NCBI GenBank assembly: GCA_003963435.1
Contig: RXJC01000004.1
Location: 156,195-220,194 of the forward strand
DNA: 64,000 nt
Origin: Bradyrhizobiaceae bacterium
GTDB lineage: Bacteria; Pseudomonadota; Alphaproteobacteria; Rhizobiales; Xanthobacteraceae
Reading direction: 5' to 3'
In this document: piece by piece, positions 8,447 through 17,788 of the stretch
How positions within the stretch are numbered: position 1 is the first letter of the stretch
Layout of the letters: the number at the start of each line of letters is the position of its first letter
The notes under the pieces: model-generated
Told to the model about the DNA's origin: nothing
The model's input: the letters and a program-made list of their open reading frames with translations, nothing else
Databases searched by the model: none
Translations under genes and position numbers: made by a program

Positions 8447-9775
8447 CTAAGCGCCTTGCGGAGATGCGCGCAGTACTGTCTCCACACAGGACGCGATCTC
8501 CAGCAGGCTGCGATCGGCGTTCCTGCGGCCGATCAACATCAGGCCGACGGGCAGGCCTTCAACCGAGATCGGCAGCGAGATCGAGGGGCAATCGAGCATG
8601 TTGGCGATGCGCGGATTACGCAGCACCAGACCATTGGCCTGATGGAACGCGCTGTCCTCCGCGACCTGCGACAGCAGCGGCGCGCGGATCGGCGTCGTCG
8701 GCAGAATGAAGACCTCGTTGTTGCCGATGGACTGCTCGAAGGACCGGATCGCAGCCTGCCGCAGCCGCGTCATGCGTACATAGTCGACACCGAGAATGCC
8801 GGCTCCCGCTTCGATACGGACTCGAGTCTTGGGATCAACTCCATCCAGGCTCGACAGGCCAAGACCGCGCAGCGTCGCGCCGACCTCGATTGACGGAAAG
8901 GTTCCGATCTTGTCGATGCCAGCGACATCATCGAGCGCAGGCTCGATCGATCCATCCTCGATCCGCAGGCCACAGGATCGAAGACGCTCCAGTGCATGCT
9001 CGAACGCGCCGAGCACTTCCGGCTCGCAGCGCTCGAAGAGGCGACCGCGCGCCACGATCAGACGGAACGTAAAGGGCGAGGCCATTTGCGGCCGCGACAC
9101 CGCGTCTTCGCCCGACAGCACCTGATCGGCCGCGAAGCAGTCTGCAACGGTTGCGGCAATCGGACCGATGGTATCGAGACTCGACGACAGCGAGAACGCG
9201 CCGGCGGCCGGCACGAACCCACTGGTTGGCTTGAAGCCGACCGCGCCCGACAGGGCCGCAGGAATTCGGATCGATCCTCCGGTGTCGCTGCCGATGGCGA
9301 TATCCGCCATGCCGTCAACGACCGAGACGACGGCGCCCGATGAGGACCCACCCGGCGCGCGACGGCGATCCCTTGGGTTGCCCGGGACACCGTCATGCGG
9401 GTTCGTACCGAGCGCGGAAAAGGCAAATTCGGTCATCTGCGTCTTGCCGATGATCACGGCCCCGGCGGCGCGCAGGCGCGTCACGGCCAGCGCATCGTCC
9501 ATCGCGGCCGGCTGGGCGCGCAAGACGGCGGAGCCTGCGCTCGTCACGGTGCCCGCCACGTCAAACAGCGCCTTGACCGAGACGATGCGGCCATCGAGCG
9601 GACCACGAGAGTTCCCGGCAGCGGCGCGCCGATCCGCAGCTTCCGCTTCACCGCGCGCGCTCTCTGCAAACAAGGCGGTGAAGGTATTCGCGGCCTCCGG
9701 CGCGTGCGCACGCGCCAGTGCGGCCTCCAATCGTGCGACGGCGGAGGGACGAGATGGGTCGGACGTTGAGGTCAT
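8447..9775 (-). CDS. Amidase (amidase-signature family)
   Basis: A 442-residue amidase-signature hydrolase. The Lys-cisSer-Ser triad is visible as Lys68 in VSVKALFD, Ser144 in PGGSSSG and Ser168 in SDTGGS, with the typical 24-residue spacing between the two serines. The C-terminal half carries the usual FILPTTPIRAP and SISLPI stretches. It hydrolyses a carboxamide to acid plus ammonia in the cytoplasm. It is the last gene of the ten-gene operon read from 17645 and lies 25 bases after the DUF2848 gene. GatA is unlikely because no GatB or GatC is nearby and the context is catabolic. Confidence 0.9.
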   Translation of the reverse strand: MTSTSDPSRPSAVARLEAALARAHAPEAANTFTALFAESARGEAEAADRRAAAGNSRGPLDGRIVSVKALFDVAGTVTSAGSAVLRAQPAAMDDALAVTRLRAAGAVIIGKTQMTEFAFSALGTNPHDGVPGNPRDRRRAPGGSSSGAVVSVVDGMADIAIGSDTGGSIRIPAALSGAVGFKPTSGFVPAAGAFSLSSSLDTIGPIAATVADCFAADQVLSGEDAVSRPQMASPFTFRLIVARGRLFERCEPEVLGAFEHALERLRSCGLRIEDGSIEPALDDVAGIDKIGTFPSIEVGATLRGLGLSSLDGVDPKTRVRIEAGAGILGVDYVRMTRLRQAAIRSFEQSIGNNEVFILPTTPIRAPLLSQVAEDSAFHQANGLVLRNPRIANMLDCPSISLPISVEGLPVGLMLIGRRNADRSLLEIASCVETVLRASPQGA

Positions 9776-9800
9776 TGGTCTAAACCGCGCTCAGTGATGG

Positions 9801-10496
9801 TCACGAGACGACCGGCAGGACGTCGATATCGTAGCCGTGGACCAGGGAGCGCTTGAGCACGGGATCGCTGAGCTCCATCTCGAAGCGCGTGCCCGGGCGA
9901 ATTCCGCCGATGGCCCCCGGCGTGCCGCAGAACATCAGCGTCCCCGCCGGCAGGATATCGGCGTTGGCGTAGCGCCGGATGAGATCACGCGGCGTCCGCA
10001 GCGACGACACCGGGCTCTCCTGATAGAGCACCCGCTTGCCGTCGATCGTCGCCCACGAGCGAAGGGTCAGTTGGTCCCAATGGCCTTCGACATCGGCATA
10101 AGACCAGAGCTGCGAGCCGACCGGCTTGCCGCAAAGCTGCTTCGACAGGGCAATACCGGAGGCCTCCGCCTTGCGATCAGTGTGGTCGGATCCGATCCCA
10201 ATCCAGAGACCGTCGGCCATGGCGACCACGACCGGCTCGACCTCGCCGGAACTGTCAGGCCCGAGCACGGTCAGGCGATCGGCCTGGGTCAGCGTCTGGG
10301 CCGCGACGCGGTAGTAGAGGGGTGTCGTCGACGGGCGTGGAATGCCGAGCGCAGCAAGTTCCTCGACGTGATGCTCGATCGCTGCGGCGTCCCGGCCCGC
10401 CCAGCCCGCGATCACCAGTGCTTCGATCTCGACGCCGACATGATCGGCTCGGTCTGTCGCGATACGGTCAAACTTCATGAACATGGGCTTTGTCAT
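9801..10496 (-). CDS. DUF2848-family protein, FAH-like fold
   Basis: A 231-residue DUF2848 protein. The family is distantly related to fumarylacetoacetate hydrolases, which cleave carbon-carbon bonds of ring-fission products or isomerise them. Recognisable parts are GIGSDHTDRKAE (about 100-112), a metal/substrate region typical of the family, and the C-terminal PAGTLMFCGTPGAIGG. DUF2848 genes are often next to amidases and branched-chain ABC importers, as here. It overlaps the LivF-type gene by 29 bases. The precise reaction is not established; a hydrolytic or decarboxylating step after ring oxidation is inferred. Confidence 0.82.
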   Translation of the reverse strand: MTKPMFMKFDRIATDRADHVGVEIEALVIAGWAGRDAAAIEHHVEELAALGIPRPSTTPLYYRVAAQTLTQADRLTVLGPDSSGEVEPVVVAMADGLWIGIGSDHTDRKAEASGIALSKQLCGKPVGSQLWSYADVEGHWDQLTLRSWATIDGKRVLYQESPVSSLRTPRDLIRRYANADILPAGTLMFCGTPGAIGGIRPGTRFEMELSDPVLKRSLVHGYDIDVLPVVS

Positions 10497-11160
10497 CCTT
10501 GGTCGATGGAAGAAGAATCTCGCCGCGCTCGATCTGCAAGGTCCTGTCGGCGATCCGATCCAGCAGGGCCGGCGATGATTCGGTAATCAACAGAGCGAGC
10601 TCCGGACGATGTTTGCGCAACTCACCGAGCGTGCGCGCATAATCGAGCGCAAGGGCCGGTGCCAGCCCCTGGAAGGGTTCGTCGAGCAGCAGGACCTTGC
10701 GCGCCACCGTCAGCGCGCGGCCGAGCGCGACCATCTTTCCCTGGCCGCCAGAAACGCCGCCCGCGGGCCTCGATCGCATCACATGCAACTCGGGCAGCAA
10801 TCCATAGACTTCGTCGAGCCCACGCGCGATCTCTGCCCGGTCGAGCTTCAGCGCCAGCGCCGGAAGACGAATGTTCTCCTCGACGCTCAACTCCGGAATT
10901 AGGCGGCGGTCTTCCGGCGCATAGCCGATCCCCGCGCGCGCCCGGGTATGAGCCGGCATCTTGCCGAGATCGTCGGCGTCGAGGCGGATGGCTCCTCCGG
11001 AGTGTGCGATCAGCCCCATGATCGCACGCAGCGTCGTGGTCTTGCCGGCGCCGTTGCGGCCGATCAGCACCGTCGTCTTACGCGCGACGATGACGCAGCT
11101 CACCTCGCGCAGTACGCGGACGCCTTCGATCGAGACGCTGACTTTGTCGAGACTGAGCAT
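10468..11160 (-). CDS. Branched-chain amino acid-type ABC ATPase, LivF-like
   Basis: A 230-residue ATPase of the LivF group. It has Walker A GRNGAGKTTT, a signature VSGGQGKMVALGRAL and Walker B VLLLDEPFQGL; the short length and GLAP after Walker B are typical of LivF. The start at 11160 overlaps the stop of the LivG-type gene. Together with LivG, LivM, LivH and the binding protein upstream it forms a complete importer of the hydrophobic amino acid family, many of which carry aromatic acids or amides in soil bacteria. The surrounding enzymes favour an aromatic or amide substrate. Confidence 0.93.
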   Translation of the reverse strand: MLSLDKVSVSIEGVRVLREVSCVIVARKTTVLIGRNGAGKTTTLRAIMGLIAHSGGAIRLDADDLGKMPAHTRARAGIGYAPEDRRLIPELSVEENIRLPALALKLDRAEIARGLDEVYGLLPELHVMRSRPAGGVSGGQGKMVALGRALTVARKVLLLDEPFQGLAPALALDYARTLGELRKHRPELALLITESSPALLDRIADRTLQIERGEILLPSTKDDKAHVHEV

Positions 11161-11906
11161 CAGGCGACCCCTATGACGCGCTCGCGGACCTGCGCGTTGC
11201 TGAATACCTCGTCGGGCCGGCCCTCGGCCATGATATTTCCGGCGTTCCACACCAGCACCCGGCTCGCATAACGGGCGACCACGTCCATGTCGTGTTCGAC
11301 GAACAACGCGGTGATCCGGCGCTGACGCAGCGCGCCCATCAGCGCCTCCATCAGCGGAAAGCGTTCGAGCGCGCTCACGCCGCTGGTCGGCTCGTCCAGC
11401 AGCAGAAGCCGCGGCTTGAGGGCCAGCGCGACAGCAATATCCAGCAGTTTGCGATGCCCTTCAGGCAGCGTGCTGCTAATCCGGTCAGCGTCGTCGGCAA
11501 GTCCGACGAGATCGAGCAGAGCCTTCGCCTCCGCGCGCCGCGTTCCGAGATCGAGGGGGCGGATCGCGCTCCACAGGCCGTCCTTTGCAGCTAGCGCCAG
11601 CATCATGTTATCGATCACGCGTTGCGCGGAAAACAGTTGCGGGATCTGGAACGCGCGCGCCACGCCGCGGCGCGCGATGGCGCGCGGCGAGAGGCGCGTG
11701 ATGTCGTGACCGTCGAGCAGCACGCTGCCGGAGCCCGGGCGAATATACCCGGTGCAGATGTTGAGCAGAGTCGTCTTGCCCGCGCCATTCGGGCCGATGA
11801 TCGCCAGGAACTCGCCGTCTTGGATCGAGATGCTCACGCCGTCGGCGGCCTTTACCCCGTTGAATGCGACGTGGAGGCCCCTCGCCTCCAGGATGGGACG
11901 CGTCAT
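11160..11906 (-). CDS. Branched-chain amino acid-type ABC ATPase, LivG-like
   Basis: A 248-residue ATPase of the LivG group: Walker A GPNGAGKTTL, Q-loop RAFQIPQLF, Walker B LLLLDEPTSGV and a switch His in FVEHDMDVV. The family-specific extended C terminus (WNAGNIMAEGRPDEVF) is present. The classical LSGGQ signature is replaced by LPEGHRK, a variant that is normal for LivG proteins. The start at 11906 overlaps the LivM stop and gives the expected N terminus ILEARGLHVAF. Confidence 0.93.
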   Translation of the reverse strand: MTRPILEARGLHVAFNGVKAADGVSISIQDGEFLAIIGPNGAGKTTLLNICTGYIRPGSGSVLLDGHDITRLSPRAIARRGVARAFQIPQLFSAQRVIDNMMLALAAKDGLWSAIRPLDLGTRRAEAKALLDLVGLADDADRISSTLPEGHRKLLDIAVALALKPRLLLLDEPTSGVSALERFPLMEALMGALRQRRITALFVEHDMDVVARYASRVLVWNAGNIMAEGRPDEVFSNAQVRERVIGVA

Positions 11907-12829
11907 AGGCTGGAGGCCTCCTTGCGTGAGAACAGTCCGTAGAACCCTTGCGGCAGGAACATGATCACGACGATCAGCGTCAGACCGACGATCAGATTCC
12001 ACGCATCGGTCACGGTTACGGCGGCGCTATGCAGCAATTCCAGGAACAGGGCACCGATGAACGCGCCGGGTACGCCGCCGATGCCCCCGAGCACGGCGAT
12101 CAGCACGAGATGTCCGGACGCGGTCCAGAACGCGAAATCCGGGACCACCCGGCCGATCGCAAAGCCTGCAATCGCGCCGCCAAGTCCGGCGAGCGCGGCG
12201 GAGACGACATAGGCGATCAGCAGCACCGCCCAGACCGGAATGCCCAGATATTCGAGCCGAATCTCGTTGGAGTGAACGGCCGAGAGCGCATGGCCCAGCG
12301 GGCTGTTGAGATAGCGCTGGACGGCAAGACCGACGAGCAGCATCAAGACCAGGCTGAGGTAGAACAGTACGGTCTTGAACAGCGGCTCGCCGAGCATGAT
12401 ACCGAACACCGCCGGAATCGGGACCGGCATGCCGTCCGTTCCGCCAGTGACGCCGTACAGCTTGGCACATAGCGCGTAGAACACCATTGAGACCGCAAGG
12501 TTCAACATTGCGAAGAAGATCGCGCGATAGCGGATGAGAAACAGTCCGGCGATCGCGCCGACCAGCGCCGCTGTGAGCACCGAGAAGATCAGGAGCAGAC
12601 CAAGGTCGTTGACGCCGGCCCGCGCTAGGAACGCAACGCCATAGGCGCTCGCGGCAAAGAACATCGCATGCCCGATCGAGATCAGACCGGCGCGGAGCAG
12701 CACCGCGACGCCGAGCGCCGCGAAACCCTTCGCGATCGCAAGCGTTAGCACGAATTGCAGCCAAGGGGCGGCGACGGGCAGCACGGCAAGGATTAGGACC
12801 GCCACAGCGGTGACAATCGTTCGCATCAT
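11903..12829 (-). CDS. Branched-chain amino acid-type ABC permease, LivM-like
   Basis: A 308-residue inner-membrane permease with about nine to ten hydrophobic segments. Family hallmarks are GLISIGHAMFFAASAYGVA (about residues 48-66) and, near the C terminus, AVLGGIGGVPGAFIGALFLELL. It pairs with the LivH-type permease upstream; their genes overlap by 4 bases (12826-12829). The soluble loop that carries the EAA-like docking region is at HALSAVHSNEIRLEYLGIPV. Confidence 0.92.
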   Translation of the reverse strand: MMRTIVTAVAVLILAVLPVAAPWLQFVLTLAIAKGFAALGVAVLLRAGLISIGHAMFFAASAYGVAFLARAGVNDLGLLLIFSVLTAALVGAIAGLFLIRYRAIFFAMLNLAVSMVFYALCAKLYGVTGGTDGMPVPIPAVFGIMLGEPLFKTVLFYLSLVLMLLVGLAVQRYLNSPLGHALSAVHSNEIRLEYLGIPVWAVLLIAYVVSAALAGLGGAIAGFAIGRVVPDFAFWTASGHLVLIAVLGGIGGVPGAFIGALFLELLHSAAVTVTDAWNLIVGLTLIVVIMFLPQGFYGLFSRKEASSL

Positions 12830-13725
12830 ATCCTCCGCGCGGTCACCGACCCGAACAAGCCGTAGGGACGGATCAGAAGCACCACAAGCATTGCGGCATA
12901 GGGCGCAACTGCATCCAGCGAGGGCACGAGATAGATCGCGAGCACGCGCGCCACGCCGACGATCAGCGAGGCCACCGCGGCGCCCTCGATCTGTCCAAGC
13001 CCACCAATTGCCGCCACTGCAAAGGCGAGCACCATTGTGTCGGCGCCGAGTCCCGGGGCAATGCCTGACGTCGGCGTCGCGAGCGCGCCTCCGAGAGCTG
13101 CCAGGAACACGCCGAGAGAGAACGCCAGGATGAAGATCCGGTTGGTATCGATGCCGATCGACTGCGCCATCTCTCGGTCGGTCACTACCGCCGTGATCAG
13201 GCGCCCGAGCCGGGTGTGGTTGATCAGGAGCCGCAGGCCAATGACGACCAGAAGCGCCATGCCGATCAGCAGGATCTGGTAGTTGAGATAAACTACACCG
13301 CCGATAGTCATCGTGCCGAGCAGCCGCATGGGCGTATCTTCATAGAAGGACTGCACGCCGAAGATCATGCGCTGTAGGTCCTCGAGCATCAAGAACAAGC
13401 CGAACGTGATCAGGATCTGCACGGCTTCCGACTTGCCGTAAGTCCAGCGGACCAAGCTGCGCTCGATCAGCGGGCCGAATATCGCCGCGACAAAGACGGC
13501 GCTAAACAACAGCGCCGCGAACGACAGATAGGGGTTGAGCTGCCGGCTTGTGATGAACAGGCAGACCGAGGCTGCGACATAGCCACCTATCGAGTAGAGG
13601 CTGCCATGGGCAACGTTGAGGACGCGCAGCACGCTGAAGACGAGCGTCAGACCGACCGCCGCGAAGAAGATCAACGCGGCACTGGCGAGACTGTCCAGCA
13701 GCAGTGGGATGATTGCATTTGACAT
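12826..13725 (-). CDS. Branched-chain amino acid-type ABC permease, LivH-like
   Basis: A 299-residue inner-membrane permease of the LivH group. It has the N-terminal motif VLNVAHGSLYSIGGYVAA (about residues 34-51) and the late AAIGGLGQIEGAAVASLIVG. It follows the binding-protein gene by 42 bases and overlaps the LivM-type gene. Together the two permeases form the membrane channel of the importer. Confidence 0.93.
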   Translation of the reverse strand: MSNAIIPLLLDSLASAALIFFAAVGLTLVFSVLRVLNVAHGSLYSIGGYVAASVCLFITSRQLNPYLSFAALLFSAVFVAAIFGPLIERSLVRWTYGKSEAVQILITFGLFLMLEDLQRMIFGVQSFYEDTPMRLLGTMTIGGVVYLNYQILLIGMALLVVIGLRLLINHTRLGRLITAVVTDREMAQSIGIDTNRIFILAFSLGVFLAALGGALATPTSGIAPGLGADTMVLAFAVAAIGGLGQIEGAAVASLIVGVARVLAIYLVPSLDAVAPYAAMLVVLLIRPYGLFGSVTARRI

Positions 13726-13767
13726 CGGCTTGCGCCCTGCGTGAATGGAGTGAACGCTATTGCCCGC

Positions 13768-15156
13768 TTATTTGTAGCTTCCCGGCTTCGGCAGGCTTTT
13801 GGAGAATTCGGGCTTGAGCGTCGAGATCCAGGCCAGCGGGTCCTGGCCGCCTTGCGGCATCAGGCTGTCTCCCTTGTAGCGAACCATGTCACCAATCACG
13901 GGAAACTGCTGCGTCGGGGTCTTCACGGTGACGCCGACGATCTGGTCGACAAGTCCGTCGTTGTCGGCGCGCGTCCGCACGGTGCCGGTCAGGGTTGCAA
14001 CCGTGCTCCCCTTCATGGCGTCCGCGAGGTCGGCACGAGACGGCCACTTTCCGCCGTTTTTCTGCATCGCAGCCTTGTAGGCGGCCTTCACATAGATCAG
14101 TGTGTTGGCCATCTTGATCGCCGGGAACACCGGGTATTCCCCGAAGCGCGCCTTGTACGCTTCGGCAAACTTCACCGTCTCCTGGTTGACCTTGGCGTCC
14201 GGCGACATCCACCAGCCGTCGCCGAGAACGCCGACGATCACGCCGTCGGGCAACGGTACGCGTTGCAGCACCGTCTCGCCCAGCGCGAGCACCACCTGAC
14301 TCGACGTGAACAGCCCGCGCGGCGTCGCCTGGCGAACGAAGTTCTCGAGATCAGCGCCCCAGAAATTTGAGAACACGACATCAGGATGAGCGGTGGTGAG
14401 CCGGGAAATCTCCGTCTGGTAGTTCGGCGAGCCGAGCTTTGGATAGAGTTCGGCGACGATCTCGACATCAGGCTTCAACGCCTTCAGCGCCGCGGTGAAG
14501 ATCTTGGCCGCGTCATGGCCGAACGCATAGTCCGGGTTGATGATAGCAACTGTCTTTACATCAGGCTTGCGCTCGAGAAGATAGATCGCATAGGCGATGA
14601 ATTCCGGCACGGTGTTACCGTTGGGGCGGAACACATATTTGCTCTTGCCGTCAATTAGCAGCTGATGGGTATCACAATTCCAGCCCACGGTCGGAACTTC
14701 GAGCTGCTCGGCGAGCGGCGCCAACGCGAGGCACGTCGCGCTGGACAGGGCGGCGATCATCACTTGGTTCTGCGCGTCTCCCGCCAACCGGCGATATTCG
14801 GCGATCACGCCCTGCGCGCCCTGAGCTTCGTCAACGTAGGTCGCCTTAACCGGCACGCCCTCGATGCCACCCTTCGCATTGATTTCGTCGATCATAAGGT
14901 CGGCAGCGTTCTTGCCGGGCATGCCATAAGCCGCGGCGGGACCGGACGTGAAGGTGAAGACGCCCAGTCCGAGGGAGCTTGGCTTCTCCTGTGCCGCGAC
15001 GGGCGTCGTCGCCACCAGACCGATCGCGAGCGCTCCCGCGAGGCCATCGGCCACCAGCCGAAGGTTGGCCTGCGGCACGCTGCGGTCCAGCCCGAGCGAC
15101 CGCTCGAGCGACGAAAGGCACCGCGCGACGACGGTGGAAATACTTTTGAACGCCAT
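13768..15156 (-). CDS. Branched-chain amino acid-type substrate-binding protein
   Basis: A 462-residue periplasmic binding protein of the LivJ/LivK type (type I periplasmic fold). The N terminus is unusually long, about 55 residues before the probable signal cleavage after TTPVAAQ, so the true start may lie internally. The mature protein starts LGLGVFTFTSGPAAAYG, the ligand-binding strand typical of the family. In relatives this class often binds aromatic acids or amides rather than leucine. It is the first transporter gene of the operon, 54 bases after the cupin gene. Confidence 0.9.
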   Translation of the reverse strand: MAFKSISTVVARCLSSLERSLGLDRSVPQANLRLVADGLAGALAIGLVATTPVAAQEKPSSLGLGVFTFTSGPAAAYGMPGKNAADLMIDEINAKGGIEGVPVKATYVDEAQGAQGVIAEYRRLAGDAQNQVMIAALSSATCLALAPLAEQLEVPTVGWNCDTHQLLIDGKSKYVFRPNGNTVPEFIAYAIYLLERKPDVKTVAIINPDYAFGHDAAKIFTAALKALKPDVEIVAELYPKLGSPNYQTEISRLTTAHPDVVFSNFWGADLENFVRQATPRGLFTSSQVVLALGETVLQRVPLPDGVIVGVLGDGWWMSPDAKVNQETVKFAEAYKARFGEYPVFPAIKMANTLIYVKAAYKAAMQKNGGKWPSRADLADAMKGSTVATLTGTVRTRADNDGLVDQIVGVTVKTPTQQFPVIGDMVRYKGDSLMPQGGQDPLAWISTLKPEFSKSLPKPGSYK

Positions 15157-15210
15157 ATTTTTCCCCTTGGTCGGTCAATCAATGAAGTTGGTGGCGACAG
15201 CGATCCGGCA

Positions 15211-15591
15211 TCAAACCGGGTCGAAGTAGTGAATTTCCATGAGCAGACAGCCGTTGACGGACTTGAAAGGCCCGTGCGGTGCGTGCGGCGGCCGGCAGGC
15301 ATAGGTGTTCGGCGGGAAGCTCTTGCCGCCCTCGCCCTTGGCATCGTTGCCGACGATCAGGTCACCCGAGACGAGATAGACCTCTTCCCAATATTCATGC
15401 GAGAACGGCGCGGTGGTGTAGACGCCCGGCGCGAAACGAAGGAGCCGGGTTCGCGTCCCGCGCCGGTTCTCCTCATCCAGGCCACCTGAGATGACCTTCT
15501 GCTGGATACCGGCGGGATAACCTGCCGGCACTTCCCAGCCGGTCGTCATGTCGAGCGTGTAGAATTCGTCGTGCTTCTTGTTGACGGGCAT
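15211..15591 (-). CDS. Small cupin-domain protein
   Basis: A 126-residue single-domain cupin. Probable metal ligands sit in the two cupin motifs: His64 and Glu69 in SHEYWEEVYLVSG, and His103/His106 in PPHAPHGPF. It is close to small cupins annotated as ChrR-like or DUF4437-type in catabolic operons, which may be dioxygenases or isomerases. The start at 15591 lies 17 bases after the monooxygenase stop. A role in ring cleavage or in handling an unstable oxidised intermediate is inferred from its neighbours, not shown. Confidence 0.75.
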   Translation of the reverse strand: MPVNKKHDEFYTLDMTTGWEVPAGYPAGIQQKVISGGLDEENRRGTRTRLLRFAPGVYTTAPFSHEYWEEVYLVSGDLIVGNDAKGEGGKSFPPNTYACRPPHAPHGPFKSVNGCLLMEIHYFDPV

Positions 15592-15608
15592 GTGCTGTCT
15601 CTCTTGGT

Positions 15609-17081
15609 TTAGGCGGCTTTGCTGGGGGTCGAAACGCCGTTGAGGTCGTAGGAATCGAGCATGGTCTGCACGAGCCGGTCGGCGCCGGCCCAGTCGTAGG
15701 TGCGATAGGAATGGCCCTTGGTGACGAAAGTCGCGCCGGAGTAGAACATCTCGTATTGCTGATGGCGCGAGCCGAACTCGGAGCCGACGGCGTCCCAGGC
15801 GAGCTTGTAAAACTTCACGCGGTCGTGCGAATTGGCCTTCGGTGACTGCTGGGTCTTGCCTATCAGAGCCGAGATCTCGGGGTTGCCGAAGTCCGCGACC
15901 GAAGAGGGCAGCATGATCATGCCGCCGCCGGCAAGCTCGCGCAACGTGTTGATGACGTGAGCGTAGAGCTGCTGCGTCAGGACCTGCGCGGAATAAAGCG
16001 TGTGCCGGTCTGGAATGAAGTAGGGACCGACCTGAGTGCCCTTCGCCTCCATCGCAGCGACGAGCGCATCGACCATTCCGGTCTCGGCTGCGAGCTGGCC
16101 AAGCATTTCGCGAACCTGCGGGAACTGCGTGACGCCGTTCATTTCGGCGGTCCGATGCGCAAGGCCGGCCAGGAATTTGAGCTTCACGCTGAGGCGGACC
16201 ATCGCCTGGTAGTTCTGGTAGACGTGACAGGGCGTGGCGTGGAATTGCTTCTGGCACATTTCGACATTGCCCTCGACGAAGACGCGATCCCAGGGCACCT
16301 TCACGTCGTCAAAGTAGAGAACCGAGTCATTCTCGTCGAAACGGCTCGACAGGGGATTGTCGAACACCGCGCCGGCGGCATCCTCGTAGGACTTGCGCGA
16401 CAGCATCTTGAGGCCCTTCGTGTTCATCGGGATCGCGAAGGACATCGCGTAGCGCTCTTCACCCGGCCGCATCGGCTGGATGGTCGTGACGAAGACCTCG
16501 TCCGCGACCACGCCGCCGGTGGCGAGCATTTTGGCACCACGGATCGTGATGCCTTCGGCATTGCGATCGACGACCCCGGCGGTGAGGAACGGATCGGCCT
16601 GCTCGGCAGCGCCCTTCGAGCGGTCCGCCTGCGGATTGATGATGACGTAGGTGAGGTAGAGATCCTTGTCGCGGGCGTAGCGATAATAGCTCTCAAGCGC
16701 GCCGGCACGGGCCGGGTCATAGGCCTTGAAGACGTCGAGGCCCATGTATAGGCCGGAAATACAGGAAGCGACGTGGTCGGGAGCGCGACCCAAGAAGCCC
16801 GCATGCAGCGACGCCCAACCTTCCAGCGCCTTGCGCCGCTCCACGAGTTCCGCATAGGAACCAGGAAGTTGCCAAATGCGATTCGCTCGCCCGGCTCCGG
16901 TATCGAACGTCATCAACTCGCGATTGTCCGGAGCGTTGGCGAAGTCGAAGAGATCCGCCATCGACCTCGCTACATTGCGGAAGGCATGATGCGACGTCAC
17001 GTCGCCAACCGCCTCTCCATTGATGTAGATGGTGCGGCCATCGTTCAGGCTTGACAGGTATTCCGTCGCGGAGCGTGTCAT
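15609..17081 (-). CDS. 4-hydroxyphenylacetate 3-hydroxylase-type FADH2 monooxygenase (HpaB family)
   Basis: A 490-residue oxygenase component of the HpaB two-component flavin monooxygenases, which use FADH2 to hydroxylate a phenolic ring. The N-terminal part reads MTRSATEYLSSLNDGRTIY and the acyl-CoA-dehydrogenase-like core includes ADEVFVTTIQPMRPGE and the C-terminal GSRHQQYEMFYSG. The matching flavin reductase is encoded 36 bases upstream in the same operon. The substrate is probably a phenol brought in by the ABC importer downstream. Other members of this family act on chlorophenols and pyrroles, so the exact substrate is open. Confidence 0.9.
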   Translation of the reverse strand: MTRSATEYLSSLNDGRTIYINGEAVGDVTSHHAFRNVARSMADLFDFANAPDNRELMTFDTGAGRANRIWQLPGSYAELVERRKALEGWASLHAGFLGRAPDHVASCISGLYMGLDVFKAYDPARAGALESYYRYARDKDLYLTYVIINPQADRSKGAAEQADPFLTAGVVDRNAEGITIRGAKMLATGGVVADEVFVTTIQPMRPGEERYAMSFAIPMNTKGLKMLSRKSYEDAAGAVFDNPLSSRFDENDSVLYFDDVKVPWDRVFVEGNVEMCQKQFHATPCHVYQNYQAMVRLSVKLKFLAGLAHRTAEMNGVTQFPQVREMLGQLAAETGMVDALVAAMEAKGTQVGPYFIPDRHTLYSAQVLTQQLYAHVINTLRELAGGGMIMLPSSVADFGNPEISALIGKTQQSPKANSHDRVKFYKLAWDAVGSEFGSRHQQYEMFYSGATFVTKGHSYRTYDWAGADRLVQTMLDSYDLNGVSTPSKAA

Positions 17082-17117
17082 GGTTTCTCCCGTTTGAAGC
17101 TATTGGTGGATAGGCAA

Positions 17118-17645
17118 CTAATAATGGATCGGCAGCGGCCATTCCGGCTCGCGCTGGGTTTCGTCGACAAGATCACGATAACGGCCGCGGAAGAAAATTA
17201 GCGGCGCGGGCGCGTCGGGGTGCGTCGCGTAGCGAACCACCCGCACCACGAAGATGACGTGATCGCCGCCGTCGTAATTCGCGTAGGGCGCACATTCGAA
17301 ATGAGCCAAAGCGCCCGCGATCAACGGCGCTTCGGCGTGACCAACCGACGTCTTCACCTGGTCCCATTTGTCGGAAAGCGCGCGCGCGAACTGATTGGAG
17401 ATCTGCTCCTGATCGCGGGCTAGAATGTTGACGGCGAAGCCTTTTGCTTCGAGCATCGCAGGCAGGCTACGCGCCTTGCGGTCGACGCTGAACAGGACCA
17501 GCGGGGGGGCGAGCGATACAGAATTGAATGAACTCATGGTCATACCGATGAGCTCGTCGCCCCTGCCACGCGCGGTCACTACCGCAACGCCGGTTGCGAA
17601 TTCTCCCAGTACACGCCTGAACGCACGGTCCTCCATTGGACGCAC
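17118..17645 (-). CDS. Flavin reductase (HpaC-like)
   Basis: A 175-residue NAD(P)H:flavin oxidoreductase of the HpaC-like family, which supplies reduced flavin to the HpaB-type partner encoded next. Visible parts are the flavin-binding LGEFATGVAVVTARG (about residues 13-27), MTMSSFNSVSLAPPLVLF (about 35-52) and FAVNILARDQEQIS. A start at 17636 (MEDRAF) is as good as the one given. It is the first gene of the ten-gene operon, and its promoter region contains the palindrome at 17679-17697. Confidence 0.9.
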   Translation of the reverse strand: MRPMEDRAFRRVLGEFATGVAVVTARGRGDELIGMTMSSFNSVSLAPPLVLFSVDRKARSLPAMLEAKGFAVNILARDQEQISNQFARALSDKWDQVKTSVGHAEAPLIAGALAHFECAPYANYDGGDHVIFVVRVVRYATHPDAPAPLIFFRGRYRDLVDETQREPEWPLPIHY

Positions 17646-17678
17646 CTCGCTGCTTCAGTCTGATTTATAATTCTCAGA

Positions 17679-17697
17679 TAGCTTTGTGACAAAGCTA
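17679..17697. promoter_or_regulatory. Palindromic operator between flavin reductase and MarR genes
   Basis: A 19-bp perfect inverted repeat, TAGCTTTGT-G-ACAAAGCTA. It lies 34 bases upstream of the flavin reductase start and 92 bases upstream of the MarR start. The size and symmetry fit a MarR-dimer site. It probably represses the catabolic operon, and possibly the regulator itself, until an aromatic ligand is present. Confidence 0.7.
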
Positions 17698-17788
17698 CTT
17701 GAGGATGTCAAGCCCACTTGATGGGCGGCCGTATGCGTGCTTTTTAAGCAAGCTCGCAACGCAATGATTTGGCGAGGAGAACGACCGC

